Source of the DNA: Daucus carota subsp. sativus
Lineage: Eukaryota > Streptophyta > Magnoliopsida > Apiales > Apiaceae
Direction of reading: 5' to 3'
NCBI RefSeq assembly: GCF_001625215.2
Contig: NC_030381.2
Span: 47,490,689-47,554,688 of the forward strand
DNA: 64,000 nt
The position numbers and the translations under genes are program-made. Shown piece after piece: positions 36,901-47,460 of this stretch. Under the pieces are notes generated by a model, which was given only the letters and a program-made list of their open reading frames with translations, had not been told where the DNA came from and did no database searches. How positions within the stretch are numbered: position 1 is the stretch's first letter; each line of letters starts with the position of its first letter.

Positions 36901-37900
36901 AAACAAAAAAATATTAATGTATATTATGAATTATTAAGGATTTTTAACGATTTTAAACATTAAATACAGTTTGAAGAACATATAATATATTGACAGTCTA
37001 ATAAATATAATTTAAAATTAATATTTTCAAATTATCTAGTCAAATCACTTAAAATTATAATTATAGGTCTAGTTTGTTTCGAGGTAAAGTGTTTGGTTAA
37101 TGGATATCTAAATATGATAAGGAACTTTAGTGATATTCATAGTTACCTCAAAACATGAAAACTTAGTTACCTTCACTGTGATCACTCCAAGTTACATAGT
37201 AGCTTTTTTAATATCAAAATATTAAATATTTATCAAAATTAACTATATAACTTTTAATTACATAGTGATAAACTAAATACATAATATTTTATTTAAATTG
37301 AAACTCTGTAATGCAACTTAATTAAAAAGAAGTTCAATTTTCTGTGCAACTTGAAAGTTCGGCGAAATAAGTTTCCGGCAACTGTTGGAAAATAATAGAT
37401 TAACGATACTCCCATTGATTTTTTATATGCCGATTAAAACTACCTAGTTAGAGCATCTTGTTGAGACCTGTTAGTTATAATATCTATGTGTCATCTATGT
37501 GTGATCTAAGTGGCACTTTTAGATGATATGTAAAAAGAAATACTCTCCAACCATCATCTTTTAGCTAAAAAAATATAGATAATCATGTTTGATTCAATAA
37601 GTTTGTTGAATTAGTAAAGCTGTTATGTATAATTTTAACTTGACATAATTACCTGTTAGCAAAAAACTTATATAAACAATTTACATAATCACTATAACTA
37701 ACAAAAATTTAGAAATCACCCTTGCTCTTGTGCAAGCAAAATCGCACGATTTGATTTTAAAAGTGAGTCTGTTAAACATGCCTACGTGAAATATGTGTTT
37801 GCATCCACCTGTTATGTGTATCTATCTATAGAAGTCCAAAGTCTCGGTCCATCTCTTACACGTTTGTTTACCCTGTTCATTTACTAGGGTTTCCCAAACT
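33991..37900. other. Long AT-rich gene desert
   Basis: I see no gene, RNA gene or bounded element in these 3.9 kb. Short frames near 33792 and 35487 are low-complexity or unsupported. A GAGCATCTTGTTGAGACC segment near 37448 looks like a diverged end of the GAGCATCTCCA MITE family, without a clear partner. Confidence 0.55.
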
Positions 37901-37951
37901 TTCCTCATTGACTCCAACTCTCCAAGGTACAGTAACATTTACATACAGGCT

Positions 37952-37961
37952 CTATATATAC
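37952..37961 (+). promoter_or_regulatory. Probable TATA box of the ERT2-like gene
   Basis: CTATATATAC lies about 410 bases ahead of the start codon and is followed by a pyrimidine-rich stretch (TTTGCTCTCTTTTATTCTCA) typical of a plant leader start. It is the best TATA candidate in the upstream region. Confidence 0.5.
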
Positions 37962-38114
37962 AATCATTTGCTCTCTTTTATTCTCAGTCCCCTAACTAAC
38001 AGTCTCTTTCATTCCCCCTTTCCTACATTATTTAATCTCATTTATGCACATACAATCTCACAAGAAACTTGCATTTACACAAGTTTTTCTTTTTCCTATG
38101 ACTTTAGCAAAAGT

Positions 38115-38162
38115 ATGAATTTTGTTGTAAATATCAAGACCCCATTTTGGGTTATGTCTTAA
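38115..38162 (+). other. Upstream ORF of 15 codons in the ERT2-like leader
   Basis: ATG at 38115 opens MNFVVNIKTPFWVMS and stops at 38162, 210 bases before the main ATG. Its 3' part overlaps the first unit of the leader tandem repeat. Two further upstream ATGs (38225 and about 38266) are followed by stops within a few codons. Whether they slow translation is inference. Confidence 0.5.
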
Positions 38163-38346
38163 AGATTCAATCTTTGGCTTGTTTGGTTTCGATTTGCTGT
38201 GATTATCAAAACCCCATTTGTGTTATGGCCTAAAGATTCAATCTTTGGCTTGTTTGGGTTTGGTATGCTGTGATTATCAAATCTCCATTTCGGGTCGTGG
38301 CTTAAAGATTGAATCTTTGGCTTGGTTGTTTTGATTTGTTGTGATC
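38133..38346 (+). repeat. Three tandem ~71-bp repeats in the ERT2-like 5' leader
   Basis: Units begin at 38133, 38205 and 38276 (ATCAA...CCCATTT). Each carries the stem AAAGATT(C/G)AATCTTT followed by GGCTTG and ends TTTG(C/T)TGTGAT. Divergence between units is moderate, but the 7-bp stem is intact in all three. Confidence 0.85.
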
Positions 38347-38372
38347 AAAATTGATATCAAGAAGTATTAGCC

Positions 38373-39620
38373 ATGCCATTTCCATGGAAGAAAACAAAGG
38401 GATCAAGAATCTCTCGGTTTGCTGATCAGTTTAATACATCGAAACATGGGGGTTCTCTTGTTGTTCAGACTGGATTTCCTACTTCAATTATTGATCTCTT
38501 TCATAAAAATCGAGATCGTTTAAAGAAGTCTGCCAAGAAAAAGCGATCTTCTGGCTTTGACTCGGTAAGTTATGGTAATTCAGATTCACAGTTAGGAAAT
38601 CCAGAGAGGTGTGCAATAAATTCGGAAGTTGAATTACTAAATATGGATGTGGGAATGGTAAATTCTGATAGGTGTTTGACGAATCGAACGGAGGATGATC
38701 TGGTCAACGGCAAAGAAAGAGGTGGTGAGGTTGTTGATAATAGGGGTAATATTTTTATTGTTATCTTGAAGGTTTTACTTATGGTAATTCTTGCTTTGGT
38801 GACAAGAAGGTTGGTGGTAGGGGTCAGTGTGTCTGCATTTTCCTTGTTTTTACTTGAGTATGTGGGGAATTATGTGTATGGATTGTCGAAATTGTGTTCG
38901 GATTATAGAAAAATGCTGAAAGTGATTGTTGCAAAAGTTTTATGTTTTGTTAGGATTAAAGGGGGTGCTGCTTCGATTTGTCATGATTCAGTTAAAGACA
39001 TTAACTTGAATGTTCAAAGTGTGGAGATAGAGGCTGATTTGGGTGATGTGATTGAGCCAGTTGTATCTTTGGATTCTGACAAAGGATTAGAATTTGAGAG
39101 AATGGAATTAAAGATCATAGATATAATGAAAGAAGATGAACCTAAACAAGAGGGTTCTCGGAAGGCTAGGCTGAAAACAAAGATGAGGAAACTTGTTCGG
39201 AAAAAATTGTGCAAGTCCAGGAGAAAAGGGTCTGGTTTGGAAAGTGTGGTGCCAGGTTTTGGAAGTGAAGTACCGGAGTCAATGGAAGAAGATACTTGTA
39301 TTGGAAAAGATGGAAGCAATGAGCTTAGGGAAATTGAAGGCCAGGGAGAACTAAATGAAGATGAAGTTAACATTTCACAGATTAGTTTGGATCCTTGTGA
39401 TCTGATTCTGAGTAAGGACAGTTTTGTGGAAGAATCAGGCAGAGAAACGTTATGGATTTCAAAATATTGGGTATTTTGTCTGATTATTCTTTCTGGGCTT
39501 GTTGGAGGTCGGATTTTTGCAATTGTCTTTACGTTAGCATGGTGCTTGATTTTGAAACCACTGGGAAACAAAGGAGATGCACAACCCTCGTTGCGATCCT
39601 CTGGTAAAAATTGTGCTTAG
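38373..39620 (+). CDS. ERT2-like plant membrane protein (ethylene-regulated family)
   Basis: The intronless frame encodes 415 residues. The start MPFPWKKTKGSRISRF, followed by GGSLVVQTGFPTSIIDLFHKNRDRLKK, is the signature I associate with the plant ERT2 (ethylene-regulated nuclear protein) family. Two adjacent hydrophobic segments lie at about 126-143 and 147-168 and another pair near 364-397, so a membrane location is more likely than a soluble nuclear one. A basic stretch (RKARLKTKMRKLVRKKLCKSRRK) lies between them. The leader contains tandem repeats and short upstream ORFs. The molecular function of the family is not known to me, and the name comes from remembered similarity only. Confidence 0.65.
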   Translation: MPFPWKKTKGSRISRFADQFNTSKHGGSLVVQTGFPTSIIDLFHKNRDRLKKSAKKKRSSGFDSVSYGNSDSQLGNPERCAINSEVELLNMDVGMVNSDRCLTNRTEDDLVNGKERGGEVVDNRGNIFIVILKVLLMVILALVTRRLVVGVSVSAFSLFLLEYVGNYVYGLSKLCSDYRKMLKVIVAKVLCFVRIKGGAASICHDSVKDINLNVQSVEIEADLGDVIEPVVSLDSDKGLEFERMELKIIDIMKEDEPKQEGSRKARLKTKMRKLVRKKLCKSRRKGSGLESVVPGFGSEVPESMEEDTCIGKDGSNELREIEGQGELNEDEVNISQISLDPCDLILSKDSFVEESGRETLWISKYWVFCLIILSGLVGGRIFAIVFTLAWCLILKPLGNKGDAQPSLRSSGKNCA

Positions 39621-40362
39621 ATTTTGGATGCTTTTGTTAAAGGCACTCCCTTTTTAATTCAATCAATGTAGTCGTTTCTCTGTGATTAGTGAATGTTCAA
39701 ATTGTGTTCTGGATCCCACGATCATAGAGGGATCAACCTGGTTGGAAGTCCAGCCTTAGGTGTTGTATTCTGCACTGTAAAAATCTACAAACTGAAGATA
39801 ATTCAATGATACCTTTTCTTTTTTTTCCTTTTATCATATCTGTGTTGCTTTTTGGTTCATATAATTGTCTAGGATCTATGTATTCTCTCTGACTTGTATC
39901 AGTGTTTTACAGTCTTCTTGAAATGCAAACGGTGAGTTTTATTTATGTTGATTATGATGTTTGATGCTCAATAATGCTCAGTTGAGGAGTTGAGGAGATG
40001 AATTGCATACATATCATTACTTTACAAAAAATTTAGATTCTAAATGTCATCTTCAGACTTTAATTCTGTTTCTTATTTGTTATGTATCACTTTCAAGTTG
40101 GATTAACTGATCTGGTACTCATTAAGTCATAATAATATAAAATTTAGCATGTAGATGATAGCTATAGATGATTTTGGTGGAAGCTTCTTTGATATTAAGG
40201 CATACATACATCTAACATCTGTAGATCAATTGAAAAATATCCTGTCAAGGGCCAACAACATAAAAAATATGTGCATAGTTACTATACAACATTACACTGC
40301 TCTGTCAATCTGTGATTCATTGTGGCAGCACATCTCTACTACTTTAGAGTTTTAGGTGTCGA
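39621..40362. other. Convergent 3' region between the ERT2-like and PPR genes
   Basis: This should hold the 3' UTRs of both genes, which point toward each other. No gene is supported. A 66-codon frame at 40155 is not credible. Confidence 0.5.
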
Positions 40363-42033
40363 TTAGGACATAAGTTCTATGTAGCTAACACCTGTCTGCT
40401 TTTTCATATTGAAGTCTTTCATAACTTTTCTAGTCTCTTCAACCTTATACCAGAGACCTGCTCCAGCATAGAAGTTTGATAACAGGACATAAACCTCGTG
40501 ACTAACTGAACCCGACTGTAGGATTTTATCTGCGATTTTCAGTCCTAGATTAATTTCCGAGCAACTCATACAAGCACTAAGCAGAGTCTTGTAAGCTGCT
40601 AGCCTTTCTTGCGGTACAATGAAGCTAATAAACTCCTCAGCCTGATGCCACATCCTGGCTTTACTTAACAGCTCTACTAGACTGGTGAAATGCTCCATAC
40701 TAGGTTGAATTCTGTAGACTTCTATCATCCTTTTAAACAAGCGACAGCCATCATCAACAAGTCCTGCTTGTCTGCATGCTGTTAGTATGGAAACAAAGGT
40801 GGCCTCATTTGGCCTAGTTCCTTGTTTCTCCATTTGCTTAAAAAGTTCCAAAGCTTTCGTTTCCAATCCAGACCTGGCAAGTCCTTCAATTGTTGTTGTC
40901 CACGTAAAAACATCTTTAAATTTCATTTTAAAGAAAATAATCATAGCATCCTCGAGTCCCCCACACTTGAAATACATATTAATTAGAGCTGTTTCAACAA
41001 ATAGATCTTGTTTGATATTGTTTCTGAGGGAGAGTCGATGAATGTATCTTCCATATTTAAGGTTCGACAAACTAGAGCAAGCTGCAAGCAAACTAACAAT
41101 AGTGTTCTCATCTACCTGTACCGATTCATCCTCCATACAAACAAGAAGCTCCAAAGCTTCCTCTGGCCGCTTCTCCCTCACATAACCATGAATCATCGAG
41201 TTCCACATAACAATGTCTTTCTCAGCCATGTCATCAAAAATTTCACGAGCCCTATCAATCCTCCCTATCTCTATATAACTATTAACCAATATTGTATACG
41301 ACACAACATCTCTTCTTTCGCGCATGTCATTAAACTGTTTCAACAATGTACTCATCTGTCCAAATTTCGCATACATATCTAACAATGCATTTCCTACATT
41401 CAATCCACATTCCATCCCCATCTTAACAATATAACCATGGATCAACCTCCCAAACTCTAGTCCCTTTATTTCTCCGCAAACTGTCAATAGAATCACCATT
41501 GTTATCCGATCAGCCCGAAAACCAACACGAACCATAACCCGAAACAAATCCATCGTTTCAGCCCCTAAACTTGCTCCACCACTGTAACTCCCTATAATAG
41601 TATTCCAACTAGTGACATCTCTCTCACACATTCCACCAAACACCTTACGTGCATTCATCACCTGTCCCGTAGCACCATAAAAATGAATGAGTGCATTCTG
41701 CACATACAAATCAAAATCCACACCAACTTTTACGCCACGTGCATGAGTTTCCACCCCTTTAGGCACACAATGAAGGCGCGTAGAAGCTGAAATAATAACT
41801 GGGTAGGTGTATTTATCTGGGTAGATAGAGTTGGATTGAATAAAGTGGTTGTAAATGATGATAGTTTGAATGGGTTTGTTGGATTTGGAGTAAGCTCTAA
41901 GAATGGTGTTCCATGCTTTGTTGGTGTAGATGAGACCAGTTATAATGGATTGAGCGAGTGTTTGATCAAGCTTTTTAATGCAGTGGGATGGTGCTTTGAG
42001 AGACACTAGTAATGCTTCTAGTGGCATACACAT
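40363..42033 (-). CDS. Pentatricopeptide repeat protein, PLS class with E motif
   Basis: PPR proteins bind organelle RNA, and PLS members commonly direct C-to-U editing or processing. This intronless frame encodes 556 residues. Repeats are seen from about residue 37 onward, with the usual signatures: WNTILRAYSK, YVQNALIHFYGATG, ARKVFGGMCERDVTSWNTII, NALLDMYAKFG, AREIFDDMAEKDIVMWNSMI, TALINMYFKCG and FTWTTTIEGLARSG. The C-terminal E-type region ends in HEVYVLLSNFYAGAGLW and VSYIEL. No DYW deaminase domain follows, so an editing role would need a partner. A clear organelle transit peptide is not obvious in MCMPLEALLVSLKAPSHC. The exact orthologue and RNA target cannot be told from sequence alone. 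Confidence 0.88.
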   Translation of the reverse strand: MCMPLEALLVSLKAPSHCIKKLDQTLAQSIITGLIYTNKAWNTILRAYSKSNKPIQTIIIYNHFIQSNSIYPDKYTYPVIISASTRLHCVPKGVETHARGVKVGVDFDLYVQNALIHFYGATGQVMNARKVFGGMCERDVTSWNTIIGSYSGGASLGAETMDLFRVMVRVGFRADRITMVILLTVCGEIKGLEFGRLIHGYIVKMGMECGLNVGNALLDMYAKFGQMSTLLKQFNDMRERRDVVSYTILVNSYIEIGRIDRAREIFDDMAEKDIVMWNSMIHGYVREKRPEEALELLVCMEDESVQVDENTIVSLLAACSSLSNLKYGRYIHRLSLRNNIKQDLFVETALINMYFKCGGLEDAMIIFFKMKFKDVFTWTTTIEGLARSGLETKALELFKQMEKQGTRPNEATFVSILTACRQAGLVDDGCRLFKRMIEVYRIQPSMEHFTSLVELLSKARMWHQAEEFISFIVPQERLAAYKTLLSACMSCSEINLGLKIADKILQSGSVSHEVYVLLSNFYAGAGLWYKVEETRKVMKDFNMKKQTGVSYIELMS

Positions 42034-42372
42034 TTCTTACATTCAAATCATTTCGTGTTGTCAGTGGGATTTTCCTTTGTGAAGTTTCGTGGTTTTGTTG
42101 GATCATTTTTGAGCAAATCTGTGAATATGTGCGTGTACCTTTATGTTTTCTTTAATGGTGAAATTCATATTTATCCCTTTTGAATTCGTCTTACCTAATC
42201 TCTAATCCAAACCTGTTTCGAAACGTGTTATATACATTTCGTGTACATATAATATAAATTTAATAACAAAATTTAATTAAAATATATTTTAAAATTACAA
42301 TTTATATATTGTATAATGAAATATATATATTAAATCTTCATATTTATGTACAAATTTGTACACACATATATC
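42034..42372 (-). promoter_or_regulatory. Upstream region of the PPR gene
   Basis: AT-rich DNA directly upstream of the PPR start. It must carry the promoter and leader, but no specific motif is compelling. Confidence 0.35.
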
Positions 42373-42918
42373 TGAACATAAGGTTGTGTTAACCATAAGA
42401 CATAGAACCCTTAGAACTATTAGCTTATTTCTGGTATAAGTTAGGGTTCTACAGCAGAACTGCAATCTTATTTATATAATATATTTTGAAATTACTTTTG
42501 AACACAGATGAAAAAAACATGTATTTAGATTTAAATCCTGAAAATCTATGCAAAAAATAGGGTTCTGCGGCACTGATTCTATATTCTATTTTAAGCATTG
42601 GTTCTCTTTTGAACTTTAGTGGTTCTATGGTTCTATTTTAAGCATTGGTTCTCTATTGAGCGCGACCCCATTCGGGTCATGTTCAAGAGAGAATCACTAA
42701 GGTTCTGCTGCAGAACCTTAAAAAGAGAATCAATTCTTAAAATAGAACAGAGAACCACTAAGGTTCTGCTGTAGAACCCTATTTTCATGTTTTTTCATCG
42801 ATGTGTGTGTTTAAAAATAATGTCAGCTATAATACATAGATATTGACATTTTTGCATGTGAAGTTCTGCCGTAGAACCCTACCTAATATTAGAAATAAGA
42901 TTAGGGTTCTATGGGTTG
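42373..42918. mobile_element. Inverted-repeat element rich in GGTTCTGCTGCAGAACC, interrupted by the LARD
   Basis: Multiple inverted copies of AGGGTTCTAC(A/G)GCAGAAC, AAGCATTGGTTCTCT and GGGTCATGTTCAAGAGAGAA lie here. Sequence beyond the retroelement (53907 to about 53943: GTTGCTTCTCTAATTGTTCT, then TTTTGAACATGACCC) matches the left part in inverse orientation, so the 11-kb LTR element split one older foldback element. Near 42648-42690 two ends with GGGTC...GAGAGAA meet head to head, suggesting nested copies. Class is unclear; Mutator-like is possible. Confidence 0.55.
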
Positions 42919-45900
42919 TGTAATGACCCGGATTTTTAAAAATATTTTTATTAGTATTAAAAATATTTTTATTAGTATTAAAAATGATTTTTTTTTAAAG
43001 AAAGGAATAAGATTTAATATTTTATTCCAGTTTAATGAGTTTTCAAAGGTTTATATTTAAACCCCGGGTTATTGTGTTATTGTATTTTCAAAACTGATTT
43101 TCATATATTGTTTTGAAAATTCTAGATGATTATTATGTGAATATATGTGTGATGTGAGTAAGTGATATTGGTGGATTTGTTGGCTAATTAATTATGGTTA
43201 ATTATGAGTATTATATGATTAATATATGAATTTTTGTGAATTTTATATTATCTGGTTTATTGCGTTAACTGCTCATATGTGTTCGTATTTGAGAGATTTC
43301 AATTTCTATATGCTCAGGAGAAAATATAGTTTATTTGGATATTTTCATATGGATTTATGGAATGTTAGATGATTTTATAATCGATTTACGGATTTAATTG
43401 CGTATATTTATATTTATTTATTAATTATTTGACTTCCGTAAAACCGTCCACTCGTAACGAGGTAGCAAATTTTCTTTCCGGAAGTTTCAACAAAACTCAC
43501 CTTTAGCCTAATTTGAATATTCCGGACATTTTTCGTGTTTTGACTTTTTCGATCCGGAGTACGGTTTTCCCCGTAGCCGGTCCGGCGGAGTTTTTTGGGT
43601 ATTTTAATTGTTGATAATTATCTGGTTGTCTCGATAAACGTGAAACTAGATATTTTGATTCATCCTTATCTTGTAATAATTGCAGTGGGACCCGCATACT
43701 AATGACTGATTAAAAAGCCCCGTTTTGATGATTATCTTGAAAACCAGTACCGATTGGACCCCGCTTTATTAATATAAAGCTATTAAATACGTATTTTCAT
43801 GTCATAAACGATCCAAAGGGGTACCAAGTATTTGTAAATATAAATAGACTTTTCTATAGCTGATTTTCACCGTAGAAATCATTTTCACCAGTTTCTTTTC
43901 ACAAATACCGAGAGAAACCGAGCGGTGTTCTTCGTGTTCTTCATAATCAAACGAGGATTTGGAGGTGTTATTGGAATCCGATGGAGGTGTACGAATAGTC
44001 AAAACGAAGCTATCGACGCGTAGAATCATGTTTAATCACCCGTTTGTATGCAGATTTATCAGGTGATTTTACATAAATTTTACAAAATTCGAGCTATTTT
44101 GATTTAAAGGATGAATTTTTGTAAATGATATTATTTGGTTGTTTTGATGATTCTATGTTGTAGAGCATGTTTTTCTCGTCGTTTTGGTATATTATATGTC
44201 GAATTTTGACTTCGATAACATATAGAAACGTTGGTTTAATTCTCGGAGTTGTGTTCTTGAATGTTCTTGGAGGTTTATGAATTTTCTTAATTGAAAAAGA
44301 GGCGTTTTTAATCTAGAAATTCTGGGCTATTGTGATCTATATCATTAGAAAGAGCGTGATGAGAGGAACTTGTGTGTATGTTCAACAGTTATGTGGGATG
44401 TCTGGAAATGGCTCGCCGGAGTTCAAAAGGAAGTCGCCGGCGGCGAGTTTTGTTTTGCATTCTATGGCCAAATATGGCCGCTTCTGATGAATCTGAGGGC
44501 GGTTTTACGTTTATGGTATTCCAAATATGCTATCTGGAGTTTGTGGGAGCTCGGGGAGGCCGGGAACGAGGTTTCCGGCGAGTTAGTATGGTGGCCGACG
44601 GCAAATTGCTGTTTGGTCACCGAAGTTGTGAAGGTGGTGAAGTTGTTGTACCTAAGTTTTGAATCTTACAAAACACCCCCTGTAACTTTTGAAAGTTACA
44701 CTTTAAACCCTGGACAAAAACTTTCAAAAGTTTACAAAATAAACCTTTTGATTTAATTTTCTAAAAATTGTTTTATTTAATTATTTTAAATTCCAAAAAT
44801 AGTTTTTAATTATTTCTTTATTCAAAAATAAATCTAAATTAGTTTATTAATTAATTTTAATTAGTAATTAATTATTTTAATTAGTCAATTAATTTAAATA
44901 TTAATTGATTAATTATTTTAATTAATTATTAATTGATTTTAATTGATTAATTATTTGGATTTAATTATCCTTTTTGATTTAAAAATTCTGAAAAATGGTT
45001 TCGAGCTTTAAAATATTTTTCCAAATTATTTTCAAGGCTCGATAATTGTTTATGAATGATTTCAAGTCCAATTTCAAGTATTTGGGACTTGATTATTTAT
45101 TCGAAAAGTGATTCTTTTATCGATTTTAATTCCGAAAAATGTTTAAAAATTCTGGAAAAATTCCCGAAAAATCATTTTTAACCCAAGAGTTGATTTGATA
45201 TCAATTGGGGTGGGAAACCTTATGTGTAATGTGTTGTCTGCTATCTGTTTGATGTGTTATGTGCCGACAGAGGAGTGAGAAAACTGTTTTGAGCATAACT
45301 TTTGATCCGTAAGTCGGAATCAAGTGAAACGAAAGAGAGACAGAAGCTTATAAAGTCTAGTTTGATATAACATAATAATATGATGGAGTCGAGAATGTGA
45401 GTAATTGTTGTTAAAGGTGCCGAATGTGATTATATGTTATTGGATTGTTATTAATTGATGATTACGTGATATAGCTGTTTATTCTTGATATTATATATAC
45501 ATGATAAATGATTTGAATGACATAGTGTCATGACTTGACTGATATTGGATAAGATATATGGATTATGGTGACTGGAGTTGATTGATTGGTTGTCGATTGA
45601 AATAGGTTGACCGGAGGATAGTCTAATAAATAGACGAGACGCTGTCAAATTATCGATAGGATTTATATGATAATTGATTTGTGATATGTTATGTGGAATA
45701 TGACTTGACTATATGATAAAGTCCAAGCATGATTATGTGTTAAGTGATATTTGATAGGTAAAGGGATATATAAGTGGGTATCGATATACGTGATATGTAT
45801 ATGCGATAAATTGATTAGTGATTATAGTATTATTTTATTCTCGTAAAGGATTTGGACGAGACGTGTACGCTCGAAGACGTCAGAAAGTCGGAATGGTATT

Positions 45901-47444
45901 GCAAAGCGAATAAGGGATGAATCGAGTAAGCGAAGCGATGTGGCGAATAGAGTATAGCTAGAGATGGTCTAGAGATTACGAGATGCATAGATTGTGAAAG
46001 TGGAAAGATGAGATAGAGATGTGAGACTGGAGTCAGATTTAAGGCAAGTATCCTACACCTTTCTTTTGGATATATTGCAATTATTCTGATCCATTCCTTT
46101 GGTATATGTTTCAAGTATTCATACCTTTCTTTTCAATGTTCGAAAGTGCGAGTATTCTGACCCGTTCTTTCTAATCTTCAAGTTTCTAAAGAATTTCCGT
46201 TTTACAAATTAATTCGAAGTTCAGATTGTCATTGAAGCATGTGTTGCTCAGTGATAGTTAGAGCTTTGAATGAATTGGGATCTTCTTGATTATTCAACCC
46301 ACCATTGTCATGCTGGTTTAGCAGGCTAAATTCAGTTGCTTAGCCGATAATGGAGGATACTGAATAGTTGAGGATTTCCTGAACTGTGATTTATGAAATG
46401 ATGGATCATGATTTATGAATAGATTATTATCAAAGTTTGAATTGAAGTTATTCTGTTGTTGATGATATTTATGATGATGTTCTGTTAATTTACATTGGCT
46501 TCTTGAATTGAATTAGAGAATTGGATTATTGTTTTTATATAAACCTGTGGACCAGATTCGTGGTCATGTTAGGCCAATGAGTGCCTTGGATCCAGTGATA
46601 GAGCATGGCGGGGCCTGCTCGGGGTTAGGTATGTCTGATCAGCATCCTAACCTTGGTTTTAATTAAAATGTGATAGTCCAATTCAATAATTCTTTTGGAA
46701 AGATTGAATTCCTCAGTATTCAATTGCTGCAAGGTATTGTGATTTTCTTATACAATACCTAAACTCGTGAACTCAGGTTGAATCCCTTTTATATCTTGAA
46801 CTCGTGAATTTCTGTTATATCATTTCAGAATTATCATTGTTTATTATTACTTGCTGAGCATTGTTGCTCACCCTTGCTATTCCTTTCTAACCATTTCAGA
46901 AAGGCTTAAAGAGGAGATGATTGATTGAGATTGTGAGTAAGGCTAATGCTAGGCGAGGAGACAGAGTTGAGGATCCGGTGGTCGAGGAGTGTTCAGGAAA
47001 GTTGATGAGGTTGGTGCAAGCTAGAGCTGTGCTATGGAAATTCAAGTGTAAGTCATAGCTGGAATAGTTGACAGTGATTCTTCTTATCGAAGATGATCTG
47101 ATTTGGTAAGAGATGTTGTGTAATAATTAGTGGTTGATTCTAATTTCAATACTGTAACCTGGATGCGATCCTGTTGATTTTAGGGGGTTTAAATGTTCTC
47201 TTTCGAATCATTTATTAAAGTTTAAATGTTCTCTTGAAATTCTCTTATTATGGCTTTCAAGTTTGAAATTCAGGTTTTGAAATCATTTGATTTATGTTCT
47301 TTTTCAAATATTTTCCGGTTTTAAATTATTTGGATTTCCATTATCTTTTAAAAGAAAAAAAAATACAGGTTTTCAAGAGTGTTTAAAAATGGGTTTTATG
47401 TGGTGACGTCAGAATCCAGACCCCCGGATTCCTGGACCGTCACA
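42919..47444 (+). repeat. 5' LTR of the LARD
   Basis: Starts TGTAATGACCCGG and ends GGACCGTCACA. A TATAAATA box lies at 43839-43846. An AT-rich (TTAATTAATTTTAATTAG-like) stretch lies near 44830-44960, and a more GC-rich segment near 44400-44650 has open frames that I regard as non-coding. At 4.5 kb it is unusually long. Confidence 0.95.
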
Positions 47445-47446
47445 GT

Positions 47447-47460
47447 TGGTATCAGAGCCA
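47447..47460 (+). other. Primer binding site of the LARD (initiator tRNA-Met)
   Basis: TGGTATCAGAGCCA starts two bases after the 5' LTR and is the classic complement of the initiator tRNA-Met 3' end used by many plant LTR elements. Confidence 0.9.

Noticed and set aside
39014-39571. 185-codon open frame on the minus strand
   Set aside because: It lies wholly antisense to the well supported ERT2-like frame and has no family features; a shadow of that gene.
44370-44756. 128-codon open frame in each LTR (again at 50832-51218)
   Set aside because: It lies in a GC-richer part of a long non-coding LTR, resembles no retroelement or host protein, and simply repeats because the LTRs repeat.
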